Shown here in pieces: positions 15,745-24,968 of a stretch of DNA of 64,000 nucleotides (positions are counted from its first letter, which is position 1; every line of letters starts with the position of its first letter). Below the pieces are notes generated by a model. That model searched no databases and had not been told where the DNA came from. It worked only from the letters and a program-made list of their open reading frames with translations. Source of the DNA: Clostridium sp. 'deep sea' (GTDB lineage Bacteria; Bacillota; UBA994; PWPR01); the NCBI RefSeq assembly GCF_014931565.1, contig NZ_CP063353.1, positions 1,178,001 to 1,242,000 on the forward strand, in the 5' to 3' direction. The position numbers and the translations under genes are program-made.

Positions 15745-17469
15745 CTATACCTGCCAAGCTAAAGCTTGTTCTTGTTGTTTTATCATTTTATAATAATAAC
15801 CTTGTTTATTAATTAGATTATTATGATTACCCATTTCTGCTATAACACCATCGTTTAAAACAATGATATTATCTGCATTTTTTATAGTGCTTAATCTATG
15901 GGCTATTACAAATACTGTTTTGTTTTTCATTAGTAAATCTAATGCTGAGTTTATATTCTGCTCATTATCTGGATCTAAAGAAGCAGTCGATTCGTCAAGT
16001 AATAGGATAGGGGCATCTTTTAATATAGCTCTAGCTATGGCTATACGTTGCCTCTCTCCCCCTGATAAAGAGGCTCCTAATTCAGATATTACCGTGTCAT
16101 AACCATCAGGTAGCTGTATTATAAAGTCATGAGCATATGCTATCTTTGCGGCCTCTATTACCTCATTTTTTGAGGCATTAGCTCTGCCAATTTTTATATT
16201 GTTGTAGATTGAATCATTCAACAAAATATTATCTTGGAACACCTCACTAATATATTTTAATACCTCATTTGGATTGACTTGCTTAATGTTGATTTCACCA
16301 ATCTTAATCTGACCTCTGTTAACATCCCAGAACCTAGCAATCAGGTTTACTATAGTTGTTTTTCCAGATCCCGAAGGTCCTATTAAAGCAGTTTTACTGC
16401 CTTGTGGTGCCTTAAAACTTACGTTATGTAAAACCTGCTTATTTTTTTCATAACTAAAAGATACATTTTGGAAACTAATATTATAATTAGTGGGACTAAA
16501 AGTACTCTGTGTAAAGGGCAAAGCTTTTAACTCTTTAACACTATTTAAGTTTTTAACAGCTAGCTTTAATTGCTGTAACATTAAGTAGTAACCTTCAAAT
16601 GCCATTAGCAAGGTTGTTAAAGCTAAACTCATTATTAAAACTGCTATAAATTGCTCAGCATCTATACTCTGTTGATATAGTAAAAAACCTCCCGCTGCTA
16701 ACACCAAGGGGGTACAAAAGCTAACTACTATTTTGTACATAGAATTAGGAAAAGCCAATTTTTTTTCAGCCTTTATACTTGTTTTTCTTTCACTCTCCAT
16801 AGAGTCTAAAAGCCTAGAAAACTGTTTTCCAATTAAATTATGAGATTTAAATACCTTAATTCCTGACAAATACTCCATAACCGTACTTACCATATTATTC
16901 ATAGCTAATCGTTTATTATTACTACAAGATGTTACTTGTTTACCGCTCCATTTTAAAATTGGTAAAGCAAAACAGATTACAACAATTTGTATTATGGCTA
17001 GTTTTAAACTAATAAACAGCATACCTAGTAGAATTAAGACACTTACTACTAGAGTTTTAATGCAAAAAGGCAATGCATGTGATAACACACCTTCAAAACT
17101 TGCTAAATCATTGGTTAAGGTACTTAACAAATAACCTCTACTATTTTTATTAAAATAGCCTAAATTGAGTTTAGTTATCTGTTCACCTATTTCAGCTCGC
17201 ACCTCTTCTGCTATTTGAAAGCCAATAGTAAAACAAGATAAATAGCCAACTCGATAAATAACAACTCTAAATATTATGCTAATAAAACAAACTACTGAAT
17301 AAATTGCTAAACTCTTAGCTGTTAAAGTTTGATTATATAAATCCATTATAAAAAGAAAAAGAATATAATATACTGCCATAGAACCTATAGCATCAAGAGA
17401 TGTTAATATTATGGGTTTATATAAATCTTTATAGCTATTTTGGATTAAAATTTTTAAGTTCTTAAGCAT
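15745..17469 (-). CDS. ABC half-transporter (permease-ATPase), YbtQ-like partner 2
   Basis: The 574-residue protein has six membrane helices (1-300) and an ATPase domain (about 330-574) with Walker A GPSGSGKTT, signature LSGGERQRIAIARA, Walker B ILLLDESTASLD and H-loop IAHRLSTI. It begins one base after the companion at 17471 ends. The coupling-helix segment LNLGYFNKNSRGYLLSTLTN resembles exporter-fold siderophore importers (YbtPQ, IrtAB type). Direction of transport cannot be read from sequence; context favours metallophore import or recycling. Confidence 0.85.
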   Translation of the reverse strand: MLKNLKILIQNSYKDLYKPIILTSLDAIGSMAVYYILFLFIMDLYNQTLTAKSLAIYSVVCFISIIFRVVIYRVGYLSCFTIGFQIAEEVRAEIGEQITKLNLGYFNKNSRGYLLSTLTNDLASFEGVLSHALPFCIKTLVVSVLILLGMLFISLKLAIIQIVVICFALPILKWSGKQVTSCSNNKRLAMNNMVSTVMEYLSGIKVFKSHNLIGKQFSRLLDSMESERKTSIKAEKKLAFPNSMYKIVVSFCTPLVLAAGGFLLYQQSIDAEQFIAVLIMSLALTTLLMAFEGYYLMLQQLKLAVKNLNSVKELKALPFTQSTFSPTNYNISFQNVSFSYEKNKQVLHNVSFKAPQGSKTALIGPSGSGKTTIVNLIARFWDVNRGQIKIGEINIKQVNPNEVLKYISEVFQDNILLNDSIYNNIKIGRANASKNEVIEAAKIAYAHDFIIQLPDGYDTVISELGASLSGGERQRIAIARAILKDAPILLLDESTASLDPDNEQNINSALDLLMKNKTVFVIAHRLSTIKNADNIIVLNDGVIAEMGNHNNLINKQGYYYKMIKQQEQALAWQV

Positions 17470-17470
17470 A

Positions 17471-19195
17471 TTATTCTACCCCCTCTCGATATGAACTTAT
17501 AAAGATTTGCCACATACTGTGGTATACTGCATTTTTAGATAATAGTTCGCTATGTTTTCCGTGTTCAACTATTTTTCCTTTATCAAAAACAACAATGTTA
17601 TCAGCATTTTGAATGGTATTTAATCTATGTGCTATCATTATTACAATTTTATTTTTTAGTAAATTTTGCAGTGCTAATTGTATTTTTCGCTCGTTTTCAA
17701 TATCCGAAAAAGAGGTAGCTTCATCTAATACAACAATTGCAGAGTCTTTTAAAATAGCTCTAGCTATTGAAATTCTTTGCATTTGTCCGCCCGATAGCTT
17801 TATTCCTGTTACCTTAGTTTGATAACCATCAGGTAAGCTTACTATAAAGTCATGTATTTGGGCCTCTTTAGCCGCCTTTATAACTAGCTGTTTACTGTAT
17901 GAACAACCCATTGTTATATTTTCGTAGATTGAAGCCTGCAACATAAATTGCTCTTGAAATACAAAGGATGTTAAATCCATTAAAGACTCTTCTTTAAGTT
18001 CATTTATATTAATGCCGTTAATTTTAATGGCTCCCTTAGTAGCTACCCAGTATTTTCCTATGAGTTGGGCTGCAGTAGTTTTACCTGCTCCAGAGGCCCC
18101 CACAAAAGCTGTAACCGTATTGGGTTTACAAATAAGATTAATATTATTAAGAACCTCATCTTCATCATACTTAAAGCAAAGTTTTTTAAACTCTAGTACT
18201 TCAACCTCATTTTTACTAACAGTTTTATTGCCACTAACTATAGGTTTTAGAGCCAATATTTCATCTATGTTAGCCAGTCCACTATTTAGCTCCATCATAC
18301 CCATTCTAATAGTCATAAGGCTTTGCAAATTACTATATAAACACATAGATAAAAGCCCAAACAATAATAAGGTAGCGGCTTCAATTTGTCCATTTAAGTA
18401 GAGCAATCCTCCAATTGGAATAGTAAAAAGCAAAGATGAATCTAAGACAACTACAGTAATAGCAATGGGCTTACAAGACATTTTTGCCATTGTAATTAGT
18501 GTATTAACATATGTTTTTACAGCAGATGTATATCGCTTAAATTTAGTAGCCGTTATGTTAAACATTTTTAAGGTTTTTATGCAATTAACCATTTCATTGC
18601 TTGAGGCATTTAGTTCTTCAATTGATTTTGTAAACTGGTTTGTTAATTGGGGGTATTTTTTCATTTTGCGCATAGGCAAAACTACACCTAAAATGCCTGG
18701 AATCAATACACATATTGTTAAAATAGGTTGCATTACAAATAAAACAATAATTAAACCAATAGGAACTACCAAAGCCTGAGTTAATTGAATAATATTATGG
18801 GCAATAAAATTCTCGAGCCTACCAATATCATCAAAAAGGGTAGTTTTTAGGCTACCCTTATTTTTATTATTAAAAAAACCTAAGTTAAGCTTACTCATAT
18901 GCTCAATTACCTGTAATCTCAACCTATGCATGGCATTAAAGGCAACTGTATGGGTTAAAAAACTTGCCATTGTAATACTTAGTGTTCTAAATACAACAGT
19001 AATTAAAGTAATACTTGCCCACATCATTAGTTGCTGATATGTTAGCGTTTTGTTCATTAACTGAACAATGACTTTATAAACTGCAAAATAAGGAATATAG
19101 GATAATGCTGAGTTTAAAATTGTTAATAATATTCCTAATATAATTTTAAATCTACCAGTATCTTTAATAAGTTTAAAAAGTTTTTTATTTTTCAT
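17471..19195 (-). CDS. ABC half-transporter (permease-ATPase), YbtP-like partner 1
   Basis: The 574-residue protein has an exporter-type membrane domain and an ATPase domain with Walker A GASGAGKTT, signature LSGGQMQRISIARA and Walker B VVLDEATSFSDIENE. The DEATSFSDxENE form and the LNLGFFNNKNKGSLKTTLFD / LENFIAHN segment are, from memory, typical of YbtP-like siderophore transporters rather than drug pumps. It forms the expected heterodimer with the next gene, one base away. It lies 39 bases downstream of the substrate-binding protein gene. Confidence 0.85.
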   Translation of the reverse strand: MKNKKLFKLIKDTGRFKIILGILLTILNSALSYIPYFAVYKVIVQLMNKTLTYQQLMMWASITLITVVFRTLSITMASFLTHTVAFNAMHRLRLQVIEHMSKLNLGFFNNKNKGSLKTTLFDDIGRLENFIAHNIIQLTQALVVPIGLIIVLFVMQPILTICVLIPGILGVVLPMRKMKKYPQLTNQFTKSIEELNASSNEMVNCIKTLKMFNITATKFKRYTSAVKTYVNTLITMAKMSCKPIAITVVVLDSSLLFTIPIGGLLYLNGQIEAATLLLFGLLSMCLYSNLQSLMTIRMGMMELNSGLANIDEILALKPIVSGNKTVSKNEVEVLEFKKLCFKYDEDEVLNNINLICKPNTVTAFVGASGAGKTTAAQLIGKYWVATKGAIKINGININELKEESLMDLTSFVFQEQFMLQASIYENITMGCSYSKQLVIKAAKEAQIHDFIVSLPDGYQTKVTGIKLSGGQMQRISIARAILKDSAIVVLDEATSFSDIENERKIQLALQNLLKNKIVIMIAHRLNTIQNADNIVVFDKGKIVEHGKHSELLSKNAVYHSMWQIFISSYREGVE

Positions 19196-19234
19196 CTCTA
19201 TCCTTCTCTCTCAAATCTACTCCAAATAATATAC

Positions 19235-20860
19235 TTAATTGAGCTTTATTGAGGCTACATTTATAGACATAGGTAAACTGTAAAACTCATATTTAGCTAT
19301 TTTTGCTGTTGAGAACAAAACAAGCTCTTTTTTATTTGTAATAGGTAGCAAAGAAGCTGTATTATGCAATTCATTTAAGATTATTTTAAACTGATTTTGA
19401 ATGTTATTATCTTCAATCATGCAGTTTAAATCAGCAATTAATTTATTTGCTTCTTTAACACCTGCAAGTCCCTGGGCCATAAAGTTGTCCCTAATAGGCT
19501 GGCTACCTAAAATACTTATAAATAAATACGGATCATAAGGTAATCCATAGGTTTCTTGCAATGCTAAATCATACTCACCATTGGCTATAGCACTATAGTG
19601 GCTATGACCCTCCATACGTTTTGCTGTAATTTTTATTCCTATTTGCGCTAAATCAGTGGCAATTTTAATTGCTAAGCTATCTAAATCTGCTATGCCACCA
19701 AAATATAAAAGATCTCCCTCTAAGGTTTGACCATCTTTTTCTAAAATGCCATTACTATTTATAATCCAACCATTGTTATTAAGTATTTCTTTAGCTTTTT
19801 CTATATTAAACTCATAAGGCTGCAAATCTACATTACAATAAGGTAAGTGCTGGCTTAATACTGAATTAGCTACTGATTCAATATTGTAAAACAGATTATT
19901 ACAAATAGATTTTTTATCTAGAGCATGTGCTATAGCAATTCTTACATTTTTATCATTAAAAGCATCTTTAGCAGCATTTATACCTAATAGCCTTGTTACA
20001 TTACTGCGCTCTGCTACTTCACCTTTAATCTGCTCACTATTTTCTAGACTTTTAAAGCTATCATACAATATATTAGTTGAACCCACGATGATATCTATTT
20101 CATTGTTTTTTAAGGCTAGTAATTTAGCATCATTATTTTCAATAACTTTAACTATAAATTTATCGACTTCTGGTTTTTCTCCACTATAATAAGGATTTCG
20201 AACAAAGGTATAAGTTAAGTTAGCTTTTTCTCCCTGATACATATAAGGACCAGTTCCATATGTCGCTTGTTTGCTATTGTCATTTAAACTACCGTCTTCG
20301 TTATAGGCAGCTAAGCTCATTATTCCAAAGGTATTAAGTGTTGCAAAATCATGTAATGCTCCATAATAGGGAGTTTTTAAATTAATAATTACGGTATAAT
20401 CATCTGGTGTTTCAATATCGCTAAGCAAAGTACTAGTTAGTCCATATGAGCCATTATAACGCCCTAATAATTTAGGTACATTTTCCACCGATTTTTTAAC
20501 AGCTGCAGAAGTTAAGTCACTACCATCGCTAAATTTAACATTTTTTTTCAAGGTAAAAGTATAGCTTTTTCCATCCTCTGAGATAAGCCATTTTTCAGCT
20601 AAACTTGGCACAATTACACCGTTTTCATATTTAACTAGGGCTTCATAAAAGTTCGGTAAAAATCGATATAAGCCAAAATTTTTGCTTATATTTGGTGCAA
20701 AAACACTATGAAAACCACTTTCAAAATTCCAACTCTCACAAAGTCTTATAACTTTTTTACTGCTTGGATTATTACTATATTGGCTACTATTTTGGCAACC
20801 ACTTACTAATAAAATACTTATCAAAAACAATACCAATAACTTTGTTTTATTGCTTTTCAT
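19235..20860 (-). CDS. Extracellular solute-binding lipoprotein, peptide/nickel (SBP_bac_5) family
   Basis: The 541-residue protein has a lipoprotein signal (LVSGC lipobox, Cys about 22). Its family-5 features include YEALVKYENGVIVPSLAEKW, FTLKKNVKFSDGSDLTSAAV and YGTGPYMY. Length and pattern match NikA, CntA and OppA. It supplies ligand to the NikBCDE-like permease encoded just upstream. With a Fur-type control site and YbtPQ-like partners, a metal-metallophore complex is the most likely cargo, as for CntA with staphylopine; peptides remain possible. Confidence 0.85.
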   Translation of the reverse strand: MKSNKTKLLVLFLISILLVSGCQNSSQYSNNPSSKKVIRLCESWNFESGFHSVFAPNISKNFGLYRFLPNFYEALVKYENGVIVPSLAEKWLISEDGKSYTFTLKKNVKFSDGSDLTSAAVKKSVENVPKLLGRYNGSYGLTSTLLSDIETPDDYTVIINLKTPYYGALHDFATLNTFGIMSLAAYNEDGSLNDNSKQATYGTGPYMYQGEKANLTYTFVRNPYYSGEKPEVDKFIVKVIENNDAKLLALKNNEIDIIVGSTNILYDSFKSLENSEQIKGEVAERSNVTRLLGINAAKDAFNDKNVRIAIAHALDKKSICNNLFYNIESVANSVLSQHLPYCNVDLQPYEFNIEKAKEILNNNGWIINSNGILEKDGQTLEGDLLYFGGIADLDSLAIKIATDLAQIGIKITAKRMEGHSHYSAIANGEYDLALQETYGLPYDPYLFISILGSQPIRDNFMAQGLAGVKEANKLIADLNCMIEDNNIQNQFKIILNELHNTASLLPITNKKELVLFSTAKIAKYEFYSLPMSINVASIKLN

Positions 20861-20927
20861 TTTAATCTCCTTAGTCTTTTATCTTCCTGTAGTTTAAAAA
20901 TGAACCTTACCAGCTTTAGTTTTTTTC

Positions 20928-21686
20928 TTAACAGCTTTGGCAATATTGCTGAGCAATAAGCTTTTTACTATAACTATGTTTAAACTCGTTGTCGTCATTA
21001 ACACTTGCATCTTCAACAATAATTCCATTCTTCATAAAAACAATTCTTTCTGAAATATATAAAGCTACATCAAGGTCATGAGTAATAAATAAAAAGGTAC
21101 ATTTAGCCTCTTGTTGAATGTTTTTTAATAAATCTAAAAGCCTTTTTCTTACTATTACATCTTGGCTACCCAAAGCTTCATCAAAAATAATTAGCTGAGG
21201 GCTTACCCCTATTGCTCTAGCAATGTTTACTCTTTTTTGCTCACCTCCACTTAGTTGATAGGGTTTTTTAGTTAAATAAGTTAACGGCAGTTCTACCTGA
21301 TTCATTAGCTTAGTTACATAGTTGTAACTGTTGGCATTAGTTATATTAATAATATTTTTTAAGGGCTCCATTATTAATTGTTTTACACTTTTACAAGGAT
21401 CAAGAGCACTTTTACCATCTTGTAACACTAACTGAATATCTTTTCTTTTTTTTAGAATTTGTTTTTTTGTAAGACCAATAATACTCTTATTTTTATAAAG
21501 GATATCGCCACTACTCGGTTTTTCAATTAAGCTAATCATTCTGGCTAATGTGCTTTTACCGCTACCACTTTCCCCTACTAAAGAGTAAATTTTATTTTTT
21601 TGTAGGATAAAATCTACATTATTTACTGCTGTGAATTTTTCACCATTAACATAATAGTTTTTTGTAAGCTTTTTTATCTTAATCAT
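20928..21686 (-). CDS. ABC importer ATPase, NikE/OppF-type
   Basis: The 252-residue ATPase has Walker A GESGSGKSTLA, Q-loop VLQDG, signature QLSGGEQKRVNIARAI, Walker B LIIFDEALGSQD and switch FITHDLD. It pairs with the NikD-like ATPase whose stop is one base before its start. The short length, without the long OppF C-terminal extension, resembles NikE/CntF-type subunits. Confidence 0.88.
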   Translation of the reverse strand: MIKIKKLTKNYYVNGEKFTAVNNVDFILQKNKIYSLVGESGSGKSTLARMISLIEKPSSGDILYKNKSIIGLTKKQILKKRKDIQLVLQDGKSALDPCKSVKQLIMEPLKNIINITNANSYNYVTKLMNQVELPLTYLTKKPYQLSGGEQKRVNIARAIGVSPQLIIFDEALGSQDVIVRKRLLDLLKNIQQEAKCTFLFITHDLDVALYISERIVFMKNGIIVEDASVNDDNEFKHSYSKKLIAQQYCQSC

Positions 21687-22487
21687 TTAACTCTCCCCGT
21701 TTAAAATACTGGCTCTTAACAGTCTTTTAGTGTATTGCTTTTGAGGATTAAACATAATTTTTTTCAAGCTACCACTCTCTACTAATACACCTTGCTCTAA
21801 AACAATTACTTTGTTCGCAATTTGTTTTAGTGCCTGAAAATCGTGGCTTATAAATATTAGGCTTACTCCTTGTGCATTTAGAGACTTTAGAAGATTTAGA
21901 GCCACATTTTTATTTTCAGCATCAATAGCAGTAGTAATTTCATCTGCTATAATTAGCCTACTTTCAAGCAAAGTAATTAAGGCAATCATAACTCGCTGCA
22001 ACATGCCTCCACTAAGTTCATAAGGATAACTCTCCATAATTTTAGTGGCATTTATTAACCCCAAATTTTCTAGTTGCTTTATACACTTGTCCTTAATATC
22101 TTGCTTTGAATAAGGGTAATTTGAGCGTATTATTGATGACAATTGCTTTAATATTTTAGTTGAAGGGTCAAAGGCTGTCATAGGGTTTTGAGTGATTAAA
22201 GACATCTCTTTACCCAATAAAAGTGACCTTTTTTGAGGTGATAATGCAGTAATATCTTCACCCTTGTAAAACACACTGCCAGTTACCGTAAATTCATTTT
22301 TATTTAATAAACCTAAAATACCCATAGTTAAAATACTTTTACCACTTCCACTTTGACCAATAATGCCTACAACATCTCCAGAATTAACCTCAAATGAAAT
22401 GTTATTAACTATTATTCTTTTATTTTGCAAACTTATTGTTAAGTTTTTTACTTGTAATAGTTTCATTTTAGTTACCTCTCGGTGCAA
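21687..22487 (-). CDS. ABC importer ATPase, NikD/OppD-type
   Basis: The 266-residue ATPase has Walker A GQSGSGKSILTMG, signature ELSGGMLQRVMIA, Walker B LIIADEITTAID and switch FISHDFQ. The ADExTTAxD Walker B is characteristic of the OppD/NikD branch. Its start overlaps the end of the NikC-like gene by 20 bases; an internal ATG seven codons in (MKLLQVKNL) is an alternative start. Confidence 0.88.
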   Translation of the reverse strand: MHREVTKMKLLQVKNLTISLQNKRIIVNNISFEVNSGDVVGIIGQSGSGKSILTMGILGLLNKNEFTVTGSVFYKGEDITALSPQKRSLLLGKEMSLITQNPMTAFDPSTKILKQLSSIIRSNYPYSKQDIKDKCIKQLENLGLINATKIMESYPYELSGGMLQRVMIALITLLESRLIIADEITTAIDAENKNVALNLLKSLNAQGVSLIFISHDFQALKQIANKVIVLEQGVLVESGSLKKIMFNPQKQYTKRLLRASILNGES

Positions 22488-23283
22488 AAATATCTTTTAA
22501 GGCTTCTCCTAATAAGTTAAAACCTGTTGCTGTATATAAAATACATAAACCCGGATAAACTATTAATGCTTTACTTGCATATAAGTATGTTTTGCCATTA
22601 CTTAGCATAGAACCCCACTCGGGTGTATTTGTGTCTAAACCAACTCCTAAAAAGGCGTAGCCCGATAACATTAAAATTAATGCTCCAATACTGGTGCTAA
22701 AATAAACAACTAATGATGGGGCTATATTAGGTAAAATGTGATTAAAGATAATTTGTTTATCACTGCAACCAGCTAGCCTAGAGGAGATAATATAATCTTT
22801 ATTTTTTTCTATTAAAACATAGCTTCTAATCACCTTTACAAACCACACCCACATAGATAAAACAAAGGAGATTATTAGGCTTTTGATACTGCTGCCTAAA
22901 AAACCTGATAAAGCTAATACCACTACTAGTGGTGGAAAACAAATAAATATATTACAAATGCTTTGAAAAATATAATCTACTATGCCTCCAAAGTAAGCAG
23001 TTGTTATTCCTAAAGTAACGCTAATTATTATTAAAATTATTAAAACTGTAAGTGCTATAAATAGTGAAAACCTTGCCCCATACATTAATCTTGAAATTAT
23101 ACATCTACCTAATTGATCTGTTCCTAATGGAAATTTATCATTGCCCTCTAAAAATTTGTGACTTATATCAACCTCATTAGGATTATTAGGTGCTATATAG
23201 GGTGCCAAAACTGCCACTATTATTACTGTTAATATCATTACTAAACCAATTAAACCCTGTTTATTCTTAAGAATATTTCTCAT
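22468..23283 (-). CDS. ABC importer permease, NikC/OppC-type
   Basis: The 271-residue protein has an N-terminal helix (LIGLVMILTVIIVAVLAPYIAP region) followed by LGTDQLGRCIISRLMYGARFSL, the hallmark of the second permease of family-5 importers (split LGTDQLGRC, RLMYGARFSL). The EAA loop contains RLAGCSDKQIIFNHILPN. It is 2 bases downstream of the NikB-like gene. Confidence 0.88.
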   Translation of the reverse strand: MRNILKNKQGLIGLVMILTVIIVAVLAPYIAPNNPNEVDISHKFLEGNDKFPLGTDQLGRCIISRLMYGARFSLFIALTVLIILIIISVTLGITTAYFGGIVDYIFQSICNIFICFPPLVVVLALSGFLGSSIKSLIISFVLSMWVWFVKVIRSYVLIEKNKDYIISSRLAGCSDKQIIFNHILPNIAPSLVVYFSTSIGALILMLSGYAFLGVGLDTNTPEWGSMLSNGKTYLYASKALIVYPGLCILYTATGFNLLGEALKDIFAPRGN

Positions 23284-23285
23284 AA

Positions 23286-24212
23286 TTATTTAACCCCTTG
23301 CATGCTAAGTTTTGGCATAAGAAGTTTATTTATAATACTAGCCAAGCTATTACAAGCAATAAATATTAAAGAAATAATCAATACACAACCTGAGATTGCT
23401 GGTAAATCTAATTGCATAATGGCATTAAGTAAATACATACCTAGCCCAGGCCAAGAAAAAACGCTTTCTACAATAGCACTACCACCTATCATTAAACCAA
23501 TGTTTTGAAAAAAGAGAGTTATAACAGGTGGCAAAGAGTTTTTTAACACACTACTAAATATTATTTTGCTCTCCGATTTTCCACTTGCCCTAGCAAAAAT
23601 AAAGTAATCTTTATTAATTTCACTTAACATATTGCTCCTTAAGAGCCTAACTAATGTTGCTGTTGTTGGTATAGCTAAAGTTAGTGATGGTAAAATAAGT
23701 CCTTTTAAGGTTCCAAAATCCATAACATTAAATATTTTAAGATTTACTGCAAATACATATAAAAAGATAAAACCCAACCAAAAACTTGGCACTGATATAC
23801 CCAAAATAACAAATAATCTTACAAGATGATCTACAAATCTATTTCTAAACTTAACTGCCAGGCAGGCTAAAAATATTGTTAAAGTAATAATCCAAACACA
23901 ACTACAACCTATTAGTTTTAAGGTTTCTTTAAGCGTTAAACATATATCTTTAATTACCCTATTATTAGTTACCAAAGATTTACCTAAATCGCCTTTACCT
24001 AGCTTAACTAAATAGTTAAAGTATTGTTGATAAAGTGGTTGATCATAACCAAGCTCCAGCCTAATACTATTAATCTCTTCTTGAGTTGGATTTATATAAA
24101 TTCTGCGAGCATATACCTCTGCAGGGTCTGCTTCTGTTAAGCTAAGTAACACAAAAGTAATTATAGTAACCCCAATAATTAGCGTTAGTAAACTTACAAT
24201 TTTTTTAATCAT
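23286..24212 (-). CDS. ABC importer permease, NikB/OppB-type, first gene of the operon
   Basis: The 308-residue protein shows the DppB/OppB features: an N-terminal helix with TFVLLSLTEADPAEV, LGYDQPLYQQYFNYLVKLGKGDLGKS (split LGYDQPLYQQY, GKGDLGKS), and the EAA loop ARASGKSESKIIFSSVLKNS. It is the first gene after the Fur-box-like promoter; GGGAGAG lies about 11 bases before the ATG. All nine genes follow on the same strand with gaps of at most about 70 bases. Confidence 0.88.
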   Translation of the reverse strand: MIKKIVSLLTLIIGVTIITFVLLSLTEADPAEVYARRIYINPTQEEINSIRLELGYDQPLYQQYFNYLVKLGKGDLGKSLVTNNRVIKDICLTLKETLKLIGCSCVWIITLTIFLACLAVKFRNRFVDHLVRLFVILGISVPSFWLGFIFLYVFAVNLKIFNVMDFGTLKGLILPSLTLAIPTTATLVRLLRSNMLSEINKDYFIFARASGKSESKIIFSSVLKNSLPPVITLFFQNIGLMIGGSAIVESVFSWPGLGMYLLNAIMQLDLPAISGCVLIISLIFIACNSLASIINKLLMPKLSMQGVK

Positions 24213-24260
24213 TATTTAGTGCTCTCCCAATGTCTTTATCTTTATCATTGTTCGACTGCT

Positions 24261-24289
24261 AGTATATATTTGTTGATAACTATTATCAA
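24261..24289 (-). promoter_or_regulatory. Sigma-A promoter overlapped by a Fur-box-like palindrome
   Basis: On the minus strand TTGATA (24289-24284), a 17-base spacer and TATACT (24266-24261) form a promoter about 50 bases before the nikB-like start. TTGATAA-cta-TTATCAA, at 24273-24289, is a perfect palindrome. Its core TGATAACTATTATCA differs from the Firmicute Fur 7-1-7 consensus TGATAATnATTATCA at one position. Fur-iron binding would cover the -35 and block transcription. Confidence 0.75.
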
Positions 24290-24636
24290 TACAGCAATAT
24301 TTACAATCATCCTATCTTTTTTTGTTATTATAATAGAGTTTTTTAAGTATAATAAAAAAAATATCAACAATATTGTGATATAAAAATAAAATATAGTGAT
24401 ATGATTTGAGACAATTTTTAAAATAAAAAAGTCACTGTATTTAATTAACTAAGCTAAAAATAAAACTGATTGTTAGCTTGAGATATAAATACAAGTGAAT
24501 TATCTTTTTAGGTGTAAATATTAATTTTAAACTAAGCATAACTTACAATATCAATAATTTGATATAAGTAGTAGTTAAACGGACTTGCTGACATATAGGA
24601 GAGTAATTTTATCTACTACTTAATAAAGTTAAGTTA
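24290..24636. other. AT-rich intergenic region, no gene seen
   Basis: The region between the metallophore operon promoter and the end of the next minus-strand gene holds no open frame with a binding site. No strong hairpin was recognised. Confidence 0.4.
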
Positions 24637-24900
24637 TTATATTTTAAACAAATGCCACACACACTGATTAACATAAAAACGCATTTCAAAAAGCTTTAGC
24701 TGATTTCTAATAATGCTTTGACATACATATTTATAGACCCGTTCTCCCCTAATTTTAATTTCTTCTATACTATTTACTTTTATGTTTTTTATAACAATCT
24801 CTTCTTGCTCATTATTCTGCACTAAAAAACGTAAGGGCTTAGGAACACCATCTTTGCTATAGTGAGCCAAGACTTTTACAGGCATAGCACAAACCTTCAC
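24637..24900 (-). CDS. Small conserved-looking protein under a LexA-box promoter
   Basis: I start the protein at GTG 24900, with GGGGGTGG five bases upstream, giving 87 residues (MKVCAMPVKVLAHYSKDG...); the frame extends 18 codons further but across the promoter. It has PVKVLAHYSKDGVPKPLRF, RGERVYKYVCQSI and a C-terminal FYVNQCVWHLFKI. From memory this resembles small beta-rich proteins of Clostridia often found beside DNA polymerase Y-family genes, none of which is next to it here. The SOS-type promoter supports a DNA-damage link. Function unknown. Confidence 0.6.
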   Translation of the reverse strand: MKVCAMPVKVLAHYSKDGVPKPLRFLVQNNEQEEIVIKNIKVNSIEEIKIRGERVYKYVCQSIIRNQLKLFEMRFYVNQCVWHLFKI

Positions 24901-24939
24901 AATAACCACCCCCATTAATAGTATACTAATATCTATTTC

Positions 24940-24968
24940 ATTGTATGCGAACATACGTTTGTAGTCAA
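24940..24968 (-). promoter_or_regulatory. Promoter with a LexA (SOS) box-like spacer
   Basis: On the minus strand TTGACT (24968-24963), a 17-base spacer and TACAAT (24945-24940) form a strong promoter. Reading the plus strand at 24948-24961, CGAAC-atac-GTTTG matches the Gram-positive LexA/DinR box CGAACRNRYGTTYC except at the last base. LexA bound there would sit between -35 and -10. Confidence 0.7.

Noticed and set aside
17613-18779. Plus-strand open frames inside the ABC transporter genes (and similar frames inside minE-mreB, obg, LCP and MATE genes)
   Set aside because: They are shadows of strong coding frames on the other strand and lack binding sites and family features.
15745-19195. 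Interpretation of the ABC pair as a LmrCD/BmrCD-type drug exporter
   Set aside because: Possible, but the operon with a Fur-type promoter, a Nik/Cnt-type importer and AraC, and the DEATSFSDxENE motif, favour YbtPQ-like metallophore transport; kept as the main alternative.
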